Shown: positions 35,669 through 45,192, numbered from the stretch's first letter. The stretch is 64,000 nucleotides of DNA from DAIOEK01 sp963721445 (GCA_963721445.1 CAVRIZ010000008.1:310001-374000), one strand, 5' to 3'. Program-made: numbers and translations. The notes: generated from the sequence alone by a model not told the origin.

Positions 35669-35939
35669 CGTGAAGAATATTGTCCCGAAACCGAAGTTTC
35701 AGGCTTTCTGGTGTACCAATGTCAACCGGTTTACCCAACAATTCTTCAAGTCGATCTTGAAGTAGTCTTAAGTGGAATAATCCGATTGGTTTATTGAATT
35801 CAACCAGGATATCGATGTCACTGGATAGGTTATCTTCTTCCCGCGCTACTGATCCGTATAGGTATAGCTGATCCACTCCAAGGGATTGGATTTCTTGGAT
35901 GTTTTGCCTTAGAAGATGGATTACTCTTTCTTTTTCCAT
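35649..35939 (-). CDS. MntA-like minimal nucleotidyltransferase (antitoxin type)
   Basis: A 96-residue MNT-fold protein. The active site GSVAREEDNLSSDIDILVEF fits GS-x10-DxD exactly, with a third acidic residue region at PVDIGTPESLK. MntA proteins neutralise HepT by adding AMP to its tyrosine. It is first in the operon, ahead of hepT. ATG 35939 is 6 nt after a TATAAT, so translation is probably leaderless. Confidence 0.88.
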   Translation of the reverse strand: MEKERVIHLLRQNIQEIQSLGVDQLYLYGSVAREEDNLSSDIDILVEFNKPIGLFHLRLLQDRLEELLGKPVDIGTPESLKLRFRDNILHDAFHVL

Positions 35940-35945
35940 ACGTAA

Positions 35946-35951
35946 ATTATA
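35946..35951 (-). promoter_or_regulatory. -10 box of the mntA-hepT operon
   Basis: TATAAT on the minus strand, 6 nt before the mntA ATG. No good -35 box is seen. Confidence 0.5.
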
Positions 35952-36001
35952 ACAATGATCAATTCATAAATACTGCGGAGTATGACCTCCGTTGTATCTG
36001 T

Positions 36002-37072
36002 CTACCTACCCATGCTGATGACCTGATCTTCCCAGCGATGCCAATCGCCGAACCGTTCAGCTAGCAATTTTTTCCCTTCTCCAGGGCAGGGCAAACCAGC
36101 CAGCTCGAGATCCGCGTCCACCATGATCCGGACCAATTCATGAAATCTGATCTTCGGCTCCCAATCCAATTGCTTTTTCGCCTTTGTTGGGTCCGCCTGG
36201 AGATAATCCACCTCTGTCGGACGGAAATAGCGTGGATCGATATCGACATACTGATGCCAATCCATATCTGCATAACCGAAAGCTTCATCCAGGAATTCAC
36301 TGATCTTGTGCGCTTCACCAGTGCCAATCACGTAATCATCGGCTTGATCTTGTTGCAGAATATGCCATTGTGCCTCGACATACTCCGGCGAATACCCCCA
36401 ATCGCGGCGGGATTCGAGGTTGCCCAGGTAAAGTTTACTTTGCCGGCCAGCTTTAATTTCAGCCAAAGCTCGGGTGATCTTGCGGGTGACGAACGTCTCG
36501 CCTCGTCTGGGGGATTCGTGATTGAACAGAATACCATTGGAAGCGAACATGCCGTACCCTTCCCGATAATTCCGGGCGATCCAGTAGGAATACACTTTCG
36601 CAGCCGCGTATGGACTGCGTGGTTCGAATGGTGTAATCTCGCTCTGGGGAGGTTTTGCGCCCCCGAACATTTCACTTGAGGAAGCTTGATAAAACCTGGC
36701 CGGGATCCCGCTCTTTCTGACTGCCTCCAGGATTCGGATCGTGCCCAATCCGGTAACATCACCTGTGTATTCTGGCATATCAAAACTTACCCGCACGTGA
36801 GATTGGGCGGCAAGATGATAGATCTCATCTGGTCGAATTGAATAAATAACACTCACCAGGGTATCCGACGAGGTTATATCGCCGTAGTGGAGGGAGAGAT
36901 GAACCTTCTTACCATTGTTATGCGGATCAGCATAGAGGTGGTCTATTCGCCTGGTATTAAATGTGCTTGCCCGACGAATCACTCCGTGTACTTCATACCC
37001 TTTGGATAAGAGCATTTCTGCGAGATATGAGCCGTCTTGTCCGGTTATTCCAGTAATTAGCGCTTTTTTCAA
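36002..37072 (-). CDS. gmd: GDP-mannose 4,6-dehydratase
   Basis: A 356-residue extended SDR enzyme converting GDP-mannose to GDP-4-keto-6-deoxymannose, the precursor of GDP-fucose, GDP-rhamnose and perosamine. The NAD(P) loop is GITGQDGSYLAE, the catalytic triad region is SSSEMFG with YAAAKVYSYW, and FNHESPRRGETFVTRKI is diagnostic of GMD. It starts at TTG 37072, preceded by GGAGAAAG. No GDP-fucose synthase or other pathway gene lies beside it, though nearby membrane glycosyltransferase-like genes may use its product. Confidence 0.96.
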   Translation of the reverse strand: MKKALITGITGQDGSYLAEMLLSKGYEVHGVIRRASTFNTRRIDHLYADPHNNGKKVHLSLHYGDITSSDTLVSVIYSIRPDEIYHLAAQSHVRVSFDMPEYTGDVTGLGTIRILEAVRKSGIPARFYQASSSEMFGGAKPPQSEITPFEPRSPYAAAKVYSYWIARNYREGYGMFASNGILFNHESPRRGETFVTRKITRALAEIKAGRQSKLYLGNLESRRDWGYSPEYVEAQWHILQQDQADDYVIGTGEAHKISEFLDEAFGYADMDWHQYVDIDPRYFRPTEVDYLQADPTKAKKQLDWEPKIRFHELVRIMVDADLELAGLPCPGEGKKLLAERFGDWHRWEDQVISMGR

Positions 37073-37260
37073 GGTCTTTCTCCATTGAATAGGATTGTTT
37101 TGAAGTATAACCAGTGGTTAAATATGTGTCAAACAACGGCAGAAAATGCCAGAATCTTTCTTCAAGGGTTGTTCCAGATTCTACCTCATTTTAAATTTCC
37201 AGCTACCGTCAAACCTGGTTCGTATTCTCTGGTAAAATTTAGTCAAATCAAAGAGGTCAT

Positions 37261-38745
37261 GTGAAACGACGAAATTCATTTTCAGCCTTGCGCTGGATTT
37301 CCTTGCTATTTATCTTTGCAGCCGTAATCCTGACTGTATTACAGCTTATTCGTTACAGCCGCATTCGGGCGAATTTCCCTTCGGGAATGATAATTGCCGG
37401 AATCCCGGTTGGAAATTTAAACAGAGCGGAAGCAGCCAATCGTTTATTGTTAGTATATTCTACTCCCGTGGAATTGCGATATAACAACGCCGCCATTCAA
37501 ATTAAGCCTTCCCTGGCAGGTTTTGACCTGGATTTAGAGGGCATGCTTACCGCCGCAGATATGCAACGGGTCAGCCAACCTTTTTGGACAGGATACTGGG
37601 ATTATCTTTGGAACAGGGATATTGCCACCACCCAGATACCTCTCCGAGCGAATTTCTCCGAGGAGCGATTACGCGATTATTTGCAAAATGAGATTTCGAT
37701 CCGATACGATGAACCGCCTACACCACCCATACCAGTACCAGGAACCACAGCTTTTCAACCGGGAAAGCCCGGCAATACATTGAATTTGGATCGGGCAGTC
37801 CAATTAATTCAGGAAGCATTTCGCTCACCCGGCAAGCGGATGGTGAATCTGAGTTTTGAGAACACACAGGCGCCTCGTCCCGCCCTGCCTAATTTGCAGG
37901 TCTTGATCCAGCAGATTATCCAATTGAATAATTTTGATGGGATCGTTGACATCTACTTGGAAGACTTGCAAACAAGCGAGACCCTGCACTTTGCACTCCA
38001 AAACGGCGCGACATTGCCGATAGATCCGGATATCGCTTTCTCAGCAGAAAGTACTATCAAAATCCCGATCATGGTTTCGGTTTTCCGCCGGGTGGATGAA
38101 CCCACGCCGCCAGATATCACCGACGCCCTTTCGCTCATGATACAAGAATCCGGTAATGACCCTGCGGATAATTTGATGGACAAGGTGCTCACGAAAGGAT
38201 TCGGCCCCAGGGAAGTAACCCAGGATATGAAAGCGTTGGGATTGCAGAACACCTTCCTGGGTGCATATATGGCTCGCCCCGATTTCATCGACCGACCCGA
38301 GACTCCGGCGAATAAGCGAACGGATATTTTCACCGATCCAGACCCATACAGCCAGACCACGCCATTGGATATTGGCACAGTATTGGAAGATATTTATATG
38401 TGTTCGAATACCGGTGGAGGCGGACTGATGGCAGCCTTTCCGGAAAAGGTGACCCAGGCAGAGTGCAAGCAGATGATCGCCCTCCTGGCAGGAAATAAAA
38501 CAGTCGCGATCCTGCTTGAAGCCGGATTACCCGAAGGAACTCAGATCGCTCATAAGCATGCGTATGCCACCGAAGGTGATGGATTGATCCATACCATGGG
38601 CGATTCCGGGATTATTTACACTCCAGGCGGGGATTACATCATCTCCATCTTTATGCACCACCCGGTCCAACTGGTCTGGGATCCAATCAACCGGATGGTC
38701 GCCCAGGTATCGGAAGCTGTTTATAACTATTTCAATACCCGGTAA
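37261..38745 (+). CDS. Membrane-anchored serine beta-lactamase-like protein
   Basis: 494 residues starting at GTG 37261 (AAAGAGG upstream). An N-terminal membrane anchor (residues 10-28) is followed by a domain of about 180 residues like the peptidoglycan-binding YoaR/VanW-associated type (GMIIAGIPVGNLNRAEAANR). Then comes a class A beta-lactamase-like domain: S-x-x-K in AESTIKIPIM near residue 260, and an SDN-like element ESGNDPADN. The third motif is HKHAY instead of KTG. Such proteins may be cell-wall transpeptidase-like or inactive penicillin-binding relatives; true beta-lactamase activity is unproven. Exported outside the membrane. Confidence 0.8.
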   Translation: MKRRNSFSALRWISLLFIFAAVILTVLQLIRYSRIRANFPSGMIIAGIPVGNLNRAEAANRLLLVYSTPVELRYNNAAIQIKPSLAGFDLDLEGMLTAADMQRVSQPFWTGYWDYLWNRDIATTQIPLRANFSEERLRDYLQNEISIRYDEPPTPPIPVPGTTAFQPGKPGNTLNLDRAVQLIQEAFRSPGKRMVNLSFENTQAPRPALPNLQVLIQQIIQLNNFDGIVDIYLEDLQTSETLHFALQNGATLPIDPDIAFSAESTIKIPIMVSVFRRVDEPTPPDITDALSLMIQESGNDPADNLMDKVLTKGFGPREVTQDMKALGLQNTFLGAYMARPDFIDRPETPANKRTDIFTDPDPYSQTTPLDIGTVLEDIYMCSNTGGGGLMAAFPEKVTQAECKQMIALLAGNKTVAILLEAGLPEGTQIAHKHAYATEGDGLIHTMGDSGIIYTPGGDYIISIFMHHPVQLVWDPINRMVAQVSEAVYNYFNTR

Positions 38746-38767
38746 GAAGAATAGACAAAAAGAAAAT

Positions 38768-38803
38768 GATGGCTATGCGAATGAGCGTAGCCATCATTTT
38801 TTG
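38768..38803 (+). terminator. Rho-independent terminator
   Basis: GATGGCTATGC pairs with GCGTAGCCATC around a short loop, followed by ATTTTTT. Confidence 0.85.
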
Positions 38804-38817
38804 TGGATGGTCCTATC

Positions 38818-39879
38818 TCAATTAATAGGAATTCGTAGTAATTTTCTTATCAGAAGCGAATAGAGTTCTTCCTGCTTTATCCCCAAATCTTTCAACATCT
38901 CTCCCTCCATTGACCGCGCCAATGGCTGTACCTTATCGAACAACTCTGTAGAATCCGGGTAACGGGAACGAAAATGATGGAATCGGTTGCCAAGTCCAAC
39001 GAACTGGTCCTTTTCAATGTATTTATCAGCCAAATAGACCAGTTTCTGTTCCCACGTTTCAGGTGTGGTTGACAAAGTAAGTGGAGTAAATACCTGGTGC
39101 CGGTGGACTATCTCAGCAACCATGGAATAACCTGCCTGCTCCAGAATTTTCGCGCCGAACTCTCCATGGGGAATCCCGGAATCCCGCCAAACCTTTTTAT
39201 CCAGGTCATGCAGTAATCCTCCCCGCTGAGCTAGAATGGGTGAAACAGGAAAACCCAGATCGTAAAGCATCTGTCCAAGCAGGTATGCTGTCAAGCCAAC
39301 CAACTGGACATGCCTGGATAACCCATGAGATGGTGGAAACTCCTGCCAGAGCTGGTTTATTTGCACGAAAGATGGGATCTGTCCTGTTTGGATTAGTGAG
39401 TAAGCATCATCCCATTGGTCGAACCGGAAAATTTCCCCATCGTATAGAGGTTGTTCGATGACATCTTTTTTTTCCCGCCGAAACCAGATACTTCGCATTC
39501 CGGCTCTAATGGCACCCTGTGCATCATTGGAAAAGTCATCTCCGACCATCAGAGCTTCATCGGCTTGAAGATCGTGGAATCGAAGTATTAATTGGAAAAA
39601 CTGCTGGTCAGGTTTGCCAACACGTAGCTCTTTGGCAGTATAGACCGCATCAAAATAACCATCCAGACTGACCCTTTTGAGCGCCTGTCTGACCTTCTGC
39701 TCCCCTGATTCGGAGGCATTCGTCCCCAGGAGGATCATCACTTTTCCCCGTAATGATTCCAAAACCTGTCGAATTCCGGGGGTCTCCTGGACAACATCCC
39801 AATCTGCCATCGGACCAGCTTTCAATGGCAGATCTTCCATGACGGTATCGCCCCAATCAAATATCACCGCTTTGATCAT
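38818..39879 (-). CDS. HAD hydrolase fused to an HD-domain phosphohydrolase
   Basis: 353 residues from ATG 39879. The N-terminal half is a HAD phosphatase: nucleophile in VIFDWGDTVMED, motif II ILLGTNAS, lysine in LRVGKPDQQFF and acidic pair in MVGDDFSNDAQGA. After residue 190 an HD domain follows: SRHVQLVGLTAYLLG, then the HD pair GGLLHDLDKKVW, and VHRHQVF; YLADKYIEKDQF fits the HDIG-type hydrolases linked to tRNA or nucleotide metabolism. Both active sites look intact. The substrate is unknown; a two-step dephosphorylation is possible. Confidence 0.85.
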   Translation of the reverse strand: MIKAVIFDWGDTVMEDLPLKAGPMADWDVVQETPGIRQVLESLRGKVMILLGTNASESGEQKVRQALKRVSLDGYFDAVYTAKELRVGKPDQQFFQLILRFHDLQADEALMVGDDFSNDAQGAIRAGMRSIWFRREKKDVIEQPLYDGEIFRFDQWDDAYSLIQTGQIPSFVQINQLWQEFPPSHGLSRHVQLVGLTAYLLGQMLYDLGFPVSPILAQRGGLLHDLDKKVWRDSGIPHGEFGAKILEQAGYSMVAEIVHRHQVFTPLTLSTTPETWEQKLVYLADKYIEKDQFVGLGNRFHHFRSRYPDSTELFDKVQPLARSMEGEMLKDLGIKQEELYSLLIRKLLRIPIN

Positions 39880-39953
39880 TGTCACCTGCGCATTCCTGTT
39901 TTCGCAATTATAATAGGCAGGTTCATATCTACCAACGTTATGGGGAGAACTAT

Positions 39954-41304
39954 ATGGGCTTTATCGCATTTCCAAAAAACTTTTTATGGGGTGTCGCCAC
40001 CTCTTCCTATCAAATTGAAGGCGCCTGGAATGAGGAGGGCAAGGGGGAAAGTATCTGGGATCGATTTTCTCACATGCCCGGCCGGGTTAAAAATAATGAT
40101 ACCGGCGATATCGCCTGCGATCATTTTCATCATTGGGACGAGGATTTGAAACTGCTCAAGGACTTGGGGGTCAATACTTATCGCTTTTCATTATCCTGGC
40201 CTCGGATCATGCCCAATGGTACCCGCCCGGTCAATCAAAAAGGATTGGATTTCTACGCCCGAATCATCGATCGGTTGTTGGAGTATGGTATCCAACCAAA
40301 CGTGACCCTCTACCATTGGGATCTTCCTCAAGCATTACAGGACCAAGGAGGATGGGTCGTCCGAGACTCAGTCCAATGGTTCACCGATTATGCAGAAGTG
40401 GTATTCAAACAATTGGGCGACCGGGTTCCATTGTGGGCTACTTTAAATGAACCCTGGGTCACAGCCTTTCATGGTTATTTCACCGGCATCATGGCGCCTG
40501 GTTATCAGGATTTCTCTAAAGCCATGCAAGCTGCCCATCATTTGCTGGTTGCCCACGCAAACGCGGTGCAGGTGTTTAAAATGCTGGCATGCCCGGGTAA
40601 GATAGGGATCGTACTTAATGTCTCGCACACCATTCCCGAATCGAACAAACCGGAAGACTCTACTGGCGAACCAGCGGTATTGGGACTATTTGAATGGCTT
40701 ATACCTCGATCCGTTAGTGAATGGGCACTTCCCAGAAGAATTGATGTCGTGGATCGGCGAATCCGCTCCCACGATCGAATCGTCAGATCTGACAATTTCC
40801 AAAGGATCAGCCGATTTTATCGGATTGAATTATTACGCAACCGAATCCGTCGCATACAATCACAGCGGTGGCATTCTCAAATTGACAACCCGTTCATTTA
40901 GCAGTTCCCCGTTTTATAAGACTGCCCTTGGATGGGGAATCAATCCGGACGGGATATTGGCGTTATTGAAAGTCATGAAAGAACAATACGGTAATCCGCT
41001 GATGTTCGTCACCGAAAACGGGACTGCGATGAATGATCAGGTCTTACCGGATGGTCAGGTAATGGATAGGGACCGAATTATGTATGTCCGGGAACATCTA
41101 CTCAAAATAGCCGAAGCGATTGAAATGGGTGTGAACCTGCAAGGCTATTACTACTGGTCATTTCTTGATAATTTCGAGTGGGCGCACGGGTACGATCCCC
41201 GCTTTGGGTTGGTTCGAATTGACTATCGAAATCTCACACGCCATCCCCGCCGGAGCTATTCCTGGTACCAGGATGTGATCCGCACGAACGGGTTGTGGGA
41301 ATAA
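39954..41304 (+). CDS. GH1 beta-glucosidase, one frameshift
   Basis: About 450 residues. FLWGVATSSYQIEGAWNEEG near the start is the GH1 N-terminal signature. The acid/base glutamate is in ATLNEPWVT and the nucleophile in FVTENGTAMN. YYYWSFLDNFEWAHGYDPRF closes the barrel. The frame breaks near 40650 (after NVSHTIPESN) and continues RYWDYLNGLYLDPLVNGHFP. Cytoplasmic, no signal peptide; it hydrolyses beta-linked oligosaccharides. ATG 39954 is used. The next gene starts 2 nt after its stop. Confidence 0.92.
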
Positions 41305-41306
41305 GA

Positions 41307-42500
41307 ATGACGACCTTTAAGGAATTGGCCATTGGATGGTGTAAAAACCATCGTGAGGTGATCATCTCTTATGGTGTTATCGCCATCATTAGTCTTGGCA
41401 TCTATTTACCAACTTTATATCAAATGATAGCCGTTTTTCCCAGGACAGACTTTGGAGCACATCAAAATTACATACTCCGTTTTGACAATACGCATAGCCT
41501 GATTTTCGATAGAAATATTGTAGCGAATCCGCTGTTTACGTTTCTGTCGCTTTTAACGATGAAAATCTTTTCGGTGAAGGTCCGATATGCGATGTTCTTC
41601 GTACTAATGGTAAATTGGTTAACCCTTGCCTTCACTTCATTATTCGTAATTGTTAAAACGAAACCTTCAATTCGATGGCTTTTCGCATCAACTTTGACTC
41701 TGTCGATCCTATTTTATTCACCCATCTTTATCAATCTTCCTCAAGATTGGATAAAACCATTTAGCTATATCCCAATACTCTCGTTTCACAATCCAACGAT
41801 CTGGCTTGGTAAGCTGTTTAGCTTGATCTCATTTGCCTATTTTCTATATAAAACAAAAACAGGTACGGTATCTCCAACGGATATCCTTTTCATTGCGATC
41901 ATTAATATTTGTTCCATATTGTCCAAACCGAATTACGCAATGGGTTTTCTTCCAATTCTTGGGTTGTTTGTTATCTACCAATTATTTTCGAAAGAGAAAA
42001 TCATGTGGAAATTCCTCGTCTGGGGATATGCAGTTCCTATGGTTCTCACTTTAAGTTGGCAGTACTGGCTGCGCTACATGAATCCAGATTCAGTAGGTAT
42101 ACTCATACAGCCTTTCCTCGTCATAACTAAATTGGCCAACTCAACTCCTGTCGTTTTTGGCCAGTTGTTATCCATTCTATTTCCGTTATCTATAGTAATA
42201 CTCAATTTTCGGGATGCCATCAAGGATAGGTGGCTGATCCTTTCCTGGAGCGTTTTCATCGTCTCCTGGCTTAGCTACGCATTATTCGCAGAATCTGGGC
42301 GACGGGTCAATGATGGTAATTTCTTATGGGGTCCGGAAATGACCTTATTTAATTTGGTCGTCATATCCTTAATATATTGGTTAACCCATAGCGATGGTTC
42401 GAATAAAAAGAAACCTGGGTATTGGATTCCTCTTGTCCTATTCCTGGCGGGTGGAGTATCGGGGATCCTGTACGCGATTTTTTGCGCGAATCTACGGTAG
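41307..42500 (+). CDS. Integral membrane protein of unknown function
   Basis: 397 residues, about 10 hydrophobic helices, from ATG 41307. It has a first-loop segment FPRTDFGAHQNYILRFDN, which could be the extracytoplasmic aspartate loop of a GT-C-like protein, and SEWRVNDGNFLW-like polar stretches near the end (GRRVNDGNFLWGPEM). AT-richer than the glucosidase with which it is almost contiguous. No family recognised. Confidence 0.65.
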   Translation: MTTFKELAIGWCKNHREVIISYGVIAIISLGIYLPTLYQMIAVFPRTDFGAHQNYILRFDNTHSLIFDRNIVANPLFTFLSLLTMKIFSVKVRYAMFFVLMVNWLTLAFTSLFVIVKTKPSIRWLFASTLTLSILFYSPIFINLPQDWIKPFSYIPILSFHNPTIWLGKLFSLISFAYFLYKTKTGTVSPTDILFIAIINICSILSKPNYAMGFLPILGLFVIYQLFSKEKIMWKFLVWGYAVPMVLTLSWQYWLRYMNPDSVGILIQPFLVITKLANSTPVVFGQLLSILFPLSIVILNFRDAIKDRWLILSWSVFIVSWLSYALFAESGRRVNDGNFLWGPEMTLFNLVVISLIYWLTHSDGSNKKKPGYWIPLVLFLAGGVSGILYAIFCANLR

Positions 42501-42615
42501 TATAGATTGATGAGCATTCTTCAATTTCTGGGCGTTTATCGAGCAATTTCTTATACTCAGAAAAGTTTTGTGTGAATGGGTTGAGTGAATAAAATCGGGT
42601 ATAATTTGCAAGTTC

Positions 42616-42689
42616 GCCCCCGTAGCTCAATTGGACAGAGTACCGGACTTCGAATCCGTTGGTTGTGAGTTCGAGCCTCACCGGGGGCG
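42616..42689 (+). tRNA. tRNA-Arg (anticodon TCG)
   Basis: Acceptor GCCCCCG/CGGGGGC, D stem GCTC with GAGT, anticodon loop CTTCGAA giving TCG, T arm GTGAG-TTCGAGC-CTCAC, discriminator G. CCA is not encoded (GCTCCA follows). A TATAAT lies about 14 nt upstream. One C-T mismatch closes the anticodon stem. Confidence 0.92.
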
Positions 42690-42910
42690 CTCCATATTTA
42701 ACAAACACTTTTGGTTGTGAGCCCCCATTGAAGGGGTTGTATTCAATCCTCACCGGGGGCGCTCCATATTTAACAAACACTTTTGGTTGTGAGCCCCCAT
42801 TGAAGGGGTTGTATTCAATCCTCACCGGGGGCGCTAACACTTGACATAAACATTTTTTGATTGTGAGCCCCCATTGAGGGGACGATGTTAGAGCTTCATC
42901 GGGGGGCGCC
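42690..42910 (+). repeat. tRNA-Arg-derived tandem repeats forming tRNA-like minihelices
   Basis: After the tRNA the 3' part recurs in units of about 72 bp: GGTTGTGAG, then GCCCCCATTGAAGGGGTTGT ... CAATCCTCACCGGGGGC, then GCTCCATATTTAACAAACAC. Copies are at 42713-42784 and 42785-42835, identical over their shared length, and a diverged one at 42859-42910. Each contains a 40-nt element bounded by GCCCCC and GGGGGC (42721-42760, 42793-42832, about 42867-42907) with an inner TTGAA/TTCAA pair. The rest of 42501-42944 holds only the tRNA promoter region. Confidence 0.85.
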
Positions 42911-42944
42911 TTTCAATCCTCCAGACAAAACCGTATAAATAATA

Positions 42945-44213
42945 CTATTTCCCCACCATGGCCGGGTTTATCATCGTCCAATTTTTACCCTGATCGGTTG
43001 AGATAGCCAGATTCGTCTTCCCGTCATTCCAAGTTAGGGCATACCAATGCGATGTATCGACAGCCTGAAAATCAATTCCATACCCCTGCCATTCAGGTTC
43101 AATAGTAGCTAAAGTCCATGAAACGCCGCCGTCATCTGACCAGCGCCACACCTGATTGAGATCAATAGCGTGAACCTGATCCACCATATACATGTTCTGT
43201 CGGGATTGATCCACTTTTGTGATAGACCAGTTCGAACCATTATTCTGACTGATCGCATCAAAAAATACCACGGTTTCCACTGGTGACACCTGTCTACACG
43301 CGACCTCGATCCGTATAATTGAACCATTCGACTCGTGGATTGGATTGCTACCACAATATCCCGATTCCATTGAAAACAACGATTCGTATCCAACTGGAAC
43401 GGGCAGATCAACACCCTGCCAGGTCGTTCCACCATCCACCGTCCGATAAAGCAAAACACCGGCGGCAACACCATTGCAGCTGCCTGTCAGCCAGCCATGC
43501 TGCGAATCGGCGAACCAGATCCCATTCTTCGAACAGGATTGGATCCCAGCATCATTATTGATCGGATCCACGATCCGGGACCAGGAACTGCCTCCATCCA
43601 GAGTGCGATAAATGGTCAGATAATCGTGATTCATGCCGCCGCCGACATGCGCCACCAACCAGCCATGACTGTCATCCACAAAGAAGAGATCACTGATGAA
43701 GAAACTTTCCGATAATCCAGACTTATCCAATAGAGAACTTTCTGACCAGGTTACACCTGCATCATCCGAATAAAATACTTTCTCATCAGGAATAGGCTCT
43801 CCCAACCGTCCAGAATATGTCAACCAAATCCGGTTATTTCCCCTGAAAGCGGCAATCAGATCCAGATTCGTTCCTTCTACGATGGATTTCAAGGCTGGTG
43901 GAGTAGAGTCTGACCATGATTTTCCGCCATCCTTGGTTATTATGAGGCGGGTATTAATTCCAGATCCACCAATCCCGAACGCAATTAATGGGTCAATAAA
44001 ATGAAGTTGGAGTAAATGAAAATTAATAGCCGTCTCAGCAGTCGAGAGGATCGCGTGCGGTGTACTCGTTGGGATTAGCGTCGGCAGGGTTGTTGGAGCC
44101 GGGATGGAAGGAGCAGTTACGGATGCGGGTGGTACGGATACTGTAGCTCCTGGATTACATCCAACCAGGAAGCTGATAAGTAGTAGGATGGAGATATTCC
44201 TGAATGTACGCAA
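42945..44213 (-). CDS. Exported BNR/Ycf48-like beta-propeller lipoprotein
   Basis: 422 residues starting at TTG 44213. A lipoprotein signal is visible: ISILLLISFLVGC with the lipobox cysteine near residue 19. A Pro/Thr-rich linker follows (PTLIPTSTP), then repeated Asp-box/BNR motifs: TKDGGKSWSDS, SDDAGVTWSES, TLDGGSSWSRI, TVDGGTTWQG and STDQGKNWTMI. These form a beta-propeller of the sialidase/Ycf48 type on the outside of the cell. Ligand unknown; it is not evidence of photosynthesis. Confidence 0.88.
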   Translation of the reverse strand: MRTFRNISILLLISFLVGCNPGATVSVPPASVTAPSIPAPTTLPTLIPTSTPHAILSTAETAINFHLLQLHFIDPLIAFGIGGSGINTRLIITKDGGKSWSDSTPPALKSIVEGTNLDLIAAFRGNNRIWLTYSGRLGEPIPDEKVFYSDDAGVTWSESSLLDKSGLSESFFISDLFFVDDSHGWLVAHVGGGMNHDYLTIYRTLDGGSSWSRIVDPINNDAGIQSCSKNGIWFADSQHGWLTGSCNGVAAGVLLYRTVDGGTTWQGVDLPVPVGYESLFSMESGYCGSNPIHESNGSIIRIEVACRQVSPVETVVFFDAISQNNGSNWSITKVDQSRQNMYMVDQVHAIDLNQVWRWSDDGGVSWTLATIEPEWQGYGIDFQAVDTSHWYALTWNDGKTNLAISTDQGKNWTMINPAMVGK

Positions 44214-44336
44214 CTTTCACCGGCTTTCTAAAGGGCGAGGTCGATTCGTATTTCGAATTATACCCTCATCAAATAAGCCAGCCTGTGCGCGTATAGGACA
44301 CAGGCTTTAATACTCCGCAGGATGGTTTTGTGTTAA

Positions 44337-45035
44337 TTACTCTTTGGATATTGCTTTGACAAATCGCTCTGTGATCAGATGAGGACGCGTGATCGGGCTA
44401 CCTACGACCACGGCGAAGGCACCCATATCCAAAGCTTTTCTCGCCCTATCCGGAGAGTTGATTCTGCCATACGCAATCAAAGGAATATGTAACCGTTTGG
44501 CCAGCGTTCCGATAAGTTCATAATCGGGTTCCCCGGTTTGACCGTCCGGATGGTACCCTGCCAGGGTTGTCATTACCGCATCCGCCCCCATGTTGGCAGC
44601 CAACACCCCTTCGGTGGCCGTGGCTACATCCGCTACGACTGGTTTGCCGGTCAGCTTCTTTACCCTTCGGATCAATTCTTCCACCAGCAAACCTTCAGGG
44701 TGTGGCAATTGAGACGCATCCAGCTCAATCATATCCGCCCCGGCGGTTGCTATCATTTCAGCGTGGGTAACTGTCGGCGTAATGGAAACAGAATACCCGG
44801 GTAAATGAACTCTGAATAATCCAATGATGGGAAGAGTCACCCGGGCGCGAATAGCGGCGATATCCTCCGGAGTATTGGCGCGAATGGCAAGCGCGCCACC
44901 GGCAGAAGCAGCCTGTGCCATGGCAGCCATATTTTCGCTCCCGTAGAGAGGCTCTCCCGCTTGGGCAAGACAGGAGACAATTAATCCATGTCTGAATTTC
45001 GCAAAGGGTTCTGGTACGATGTTGTCGGCTTTCAT
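44337..45035 (-). CDS. nanE: Putative N-acetylmannosamine-6-phosphate 2-epimerase
   Basis: A 232-residue TIM-barrel protein. NanE features: VSCLAQAGEPLYGSENMAAM near the start, GALAIRANTPEDIAAIRA, VTLPIIGLFRV, ADMIELDASQ, then KPVVADVATATEGVLAANMG and FAVVVGSPITRP. It converts ManNAc-6-P to GlcNAc-6-P during sialic acid or ManNAc use. No nanA/nanK nearby, so a role in amino-sugar recycling is also possible. Confidence 0.9.
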   Translation of the reverse strand: MKADNIVPEPFAKFRHGLIVSCLAQAGEPLYGSENMAAMAQAASAGGALAIRANTPEDIAAIRARVTLPIIGLFRVHLPGYSVSITPTVTHAEMIATAGADMIELDASQLPHPEGLLVEELIRRVKKLTGKPVVADVATATEGVLAANMGADAVMTTLAGYHPDGQTGEPDYELIGTLAKRLHIPLIAYGRINSPDRARKALDMGAFAVVVGSPITRPHLITERFVKAISKE

Positions 45036-45155
45036 ATACTCACCTATAAACCGAACAATTATATGGAAGCTGTGGTGAACATTACACCCCCCATAACGTT
45101 ATTATATCTATTAAACAGCAAGCTTGATATAAATTTTCCGTATACATTTCAGAGC

Positions 45156-45184
45156 TTGCCCCCAATTCTTGTGTAGACTAGAAT
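45156..45184 (+). promoter_or_regulatory. Putative promoter of dinB
   Basis: TTGCCC at 45156-45161, 17-nt spacer, TAGAAT at 45179-45184, then 8 nt to the dinB ATG at 45193, which implies an almost leaderless mRNA. No GAAC-N4-GTTC operator is seen here. Confidence 0.5.
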
Positions 45185-45192
45185 CAGAGTTA

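Noticed and set aside
42690..42910. CRISPR array
   Set aside because: Units are only two to three, contiguous and derived from the adjacent tRNA, with no variable spacers and no cas genes.
42945..44213. Photosystem II assembly factor
   Set aside because: BNR/Ycf48-like repeats are shared by many exported propellers; nothing photosynthetic is in the window.
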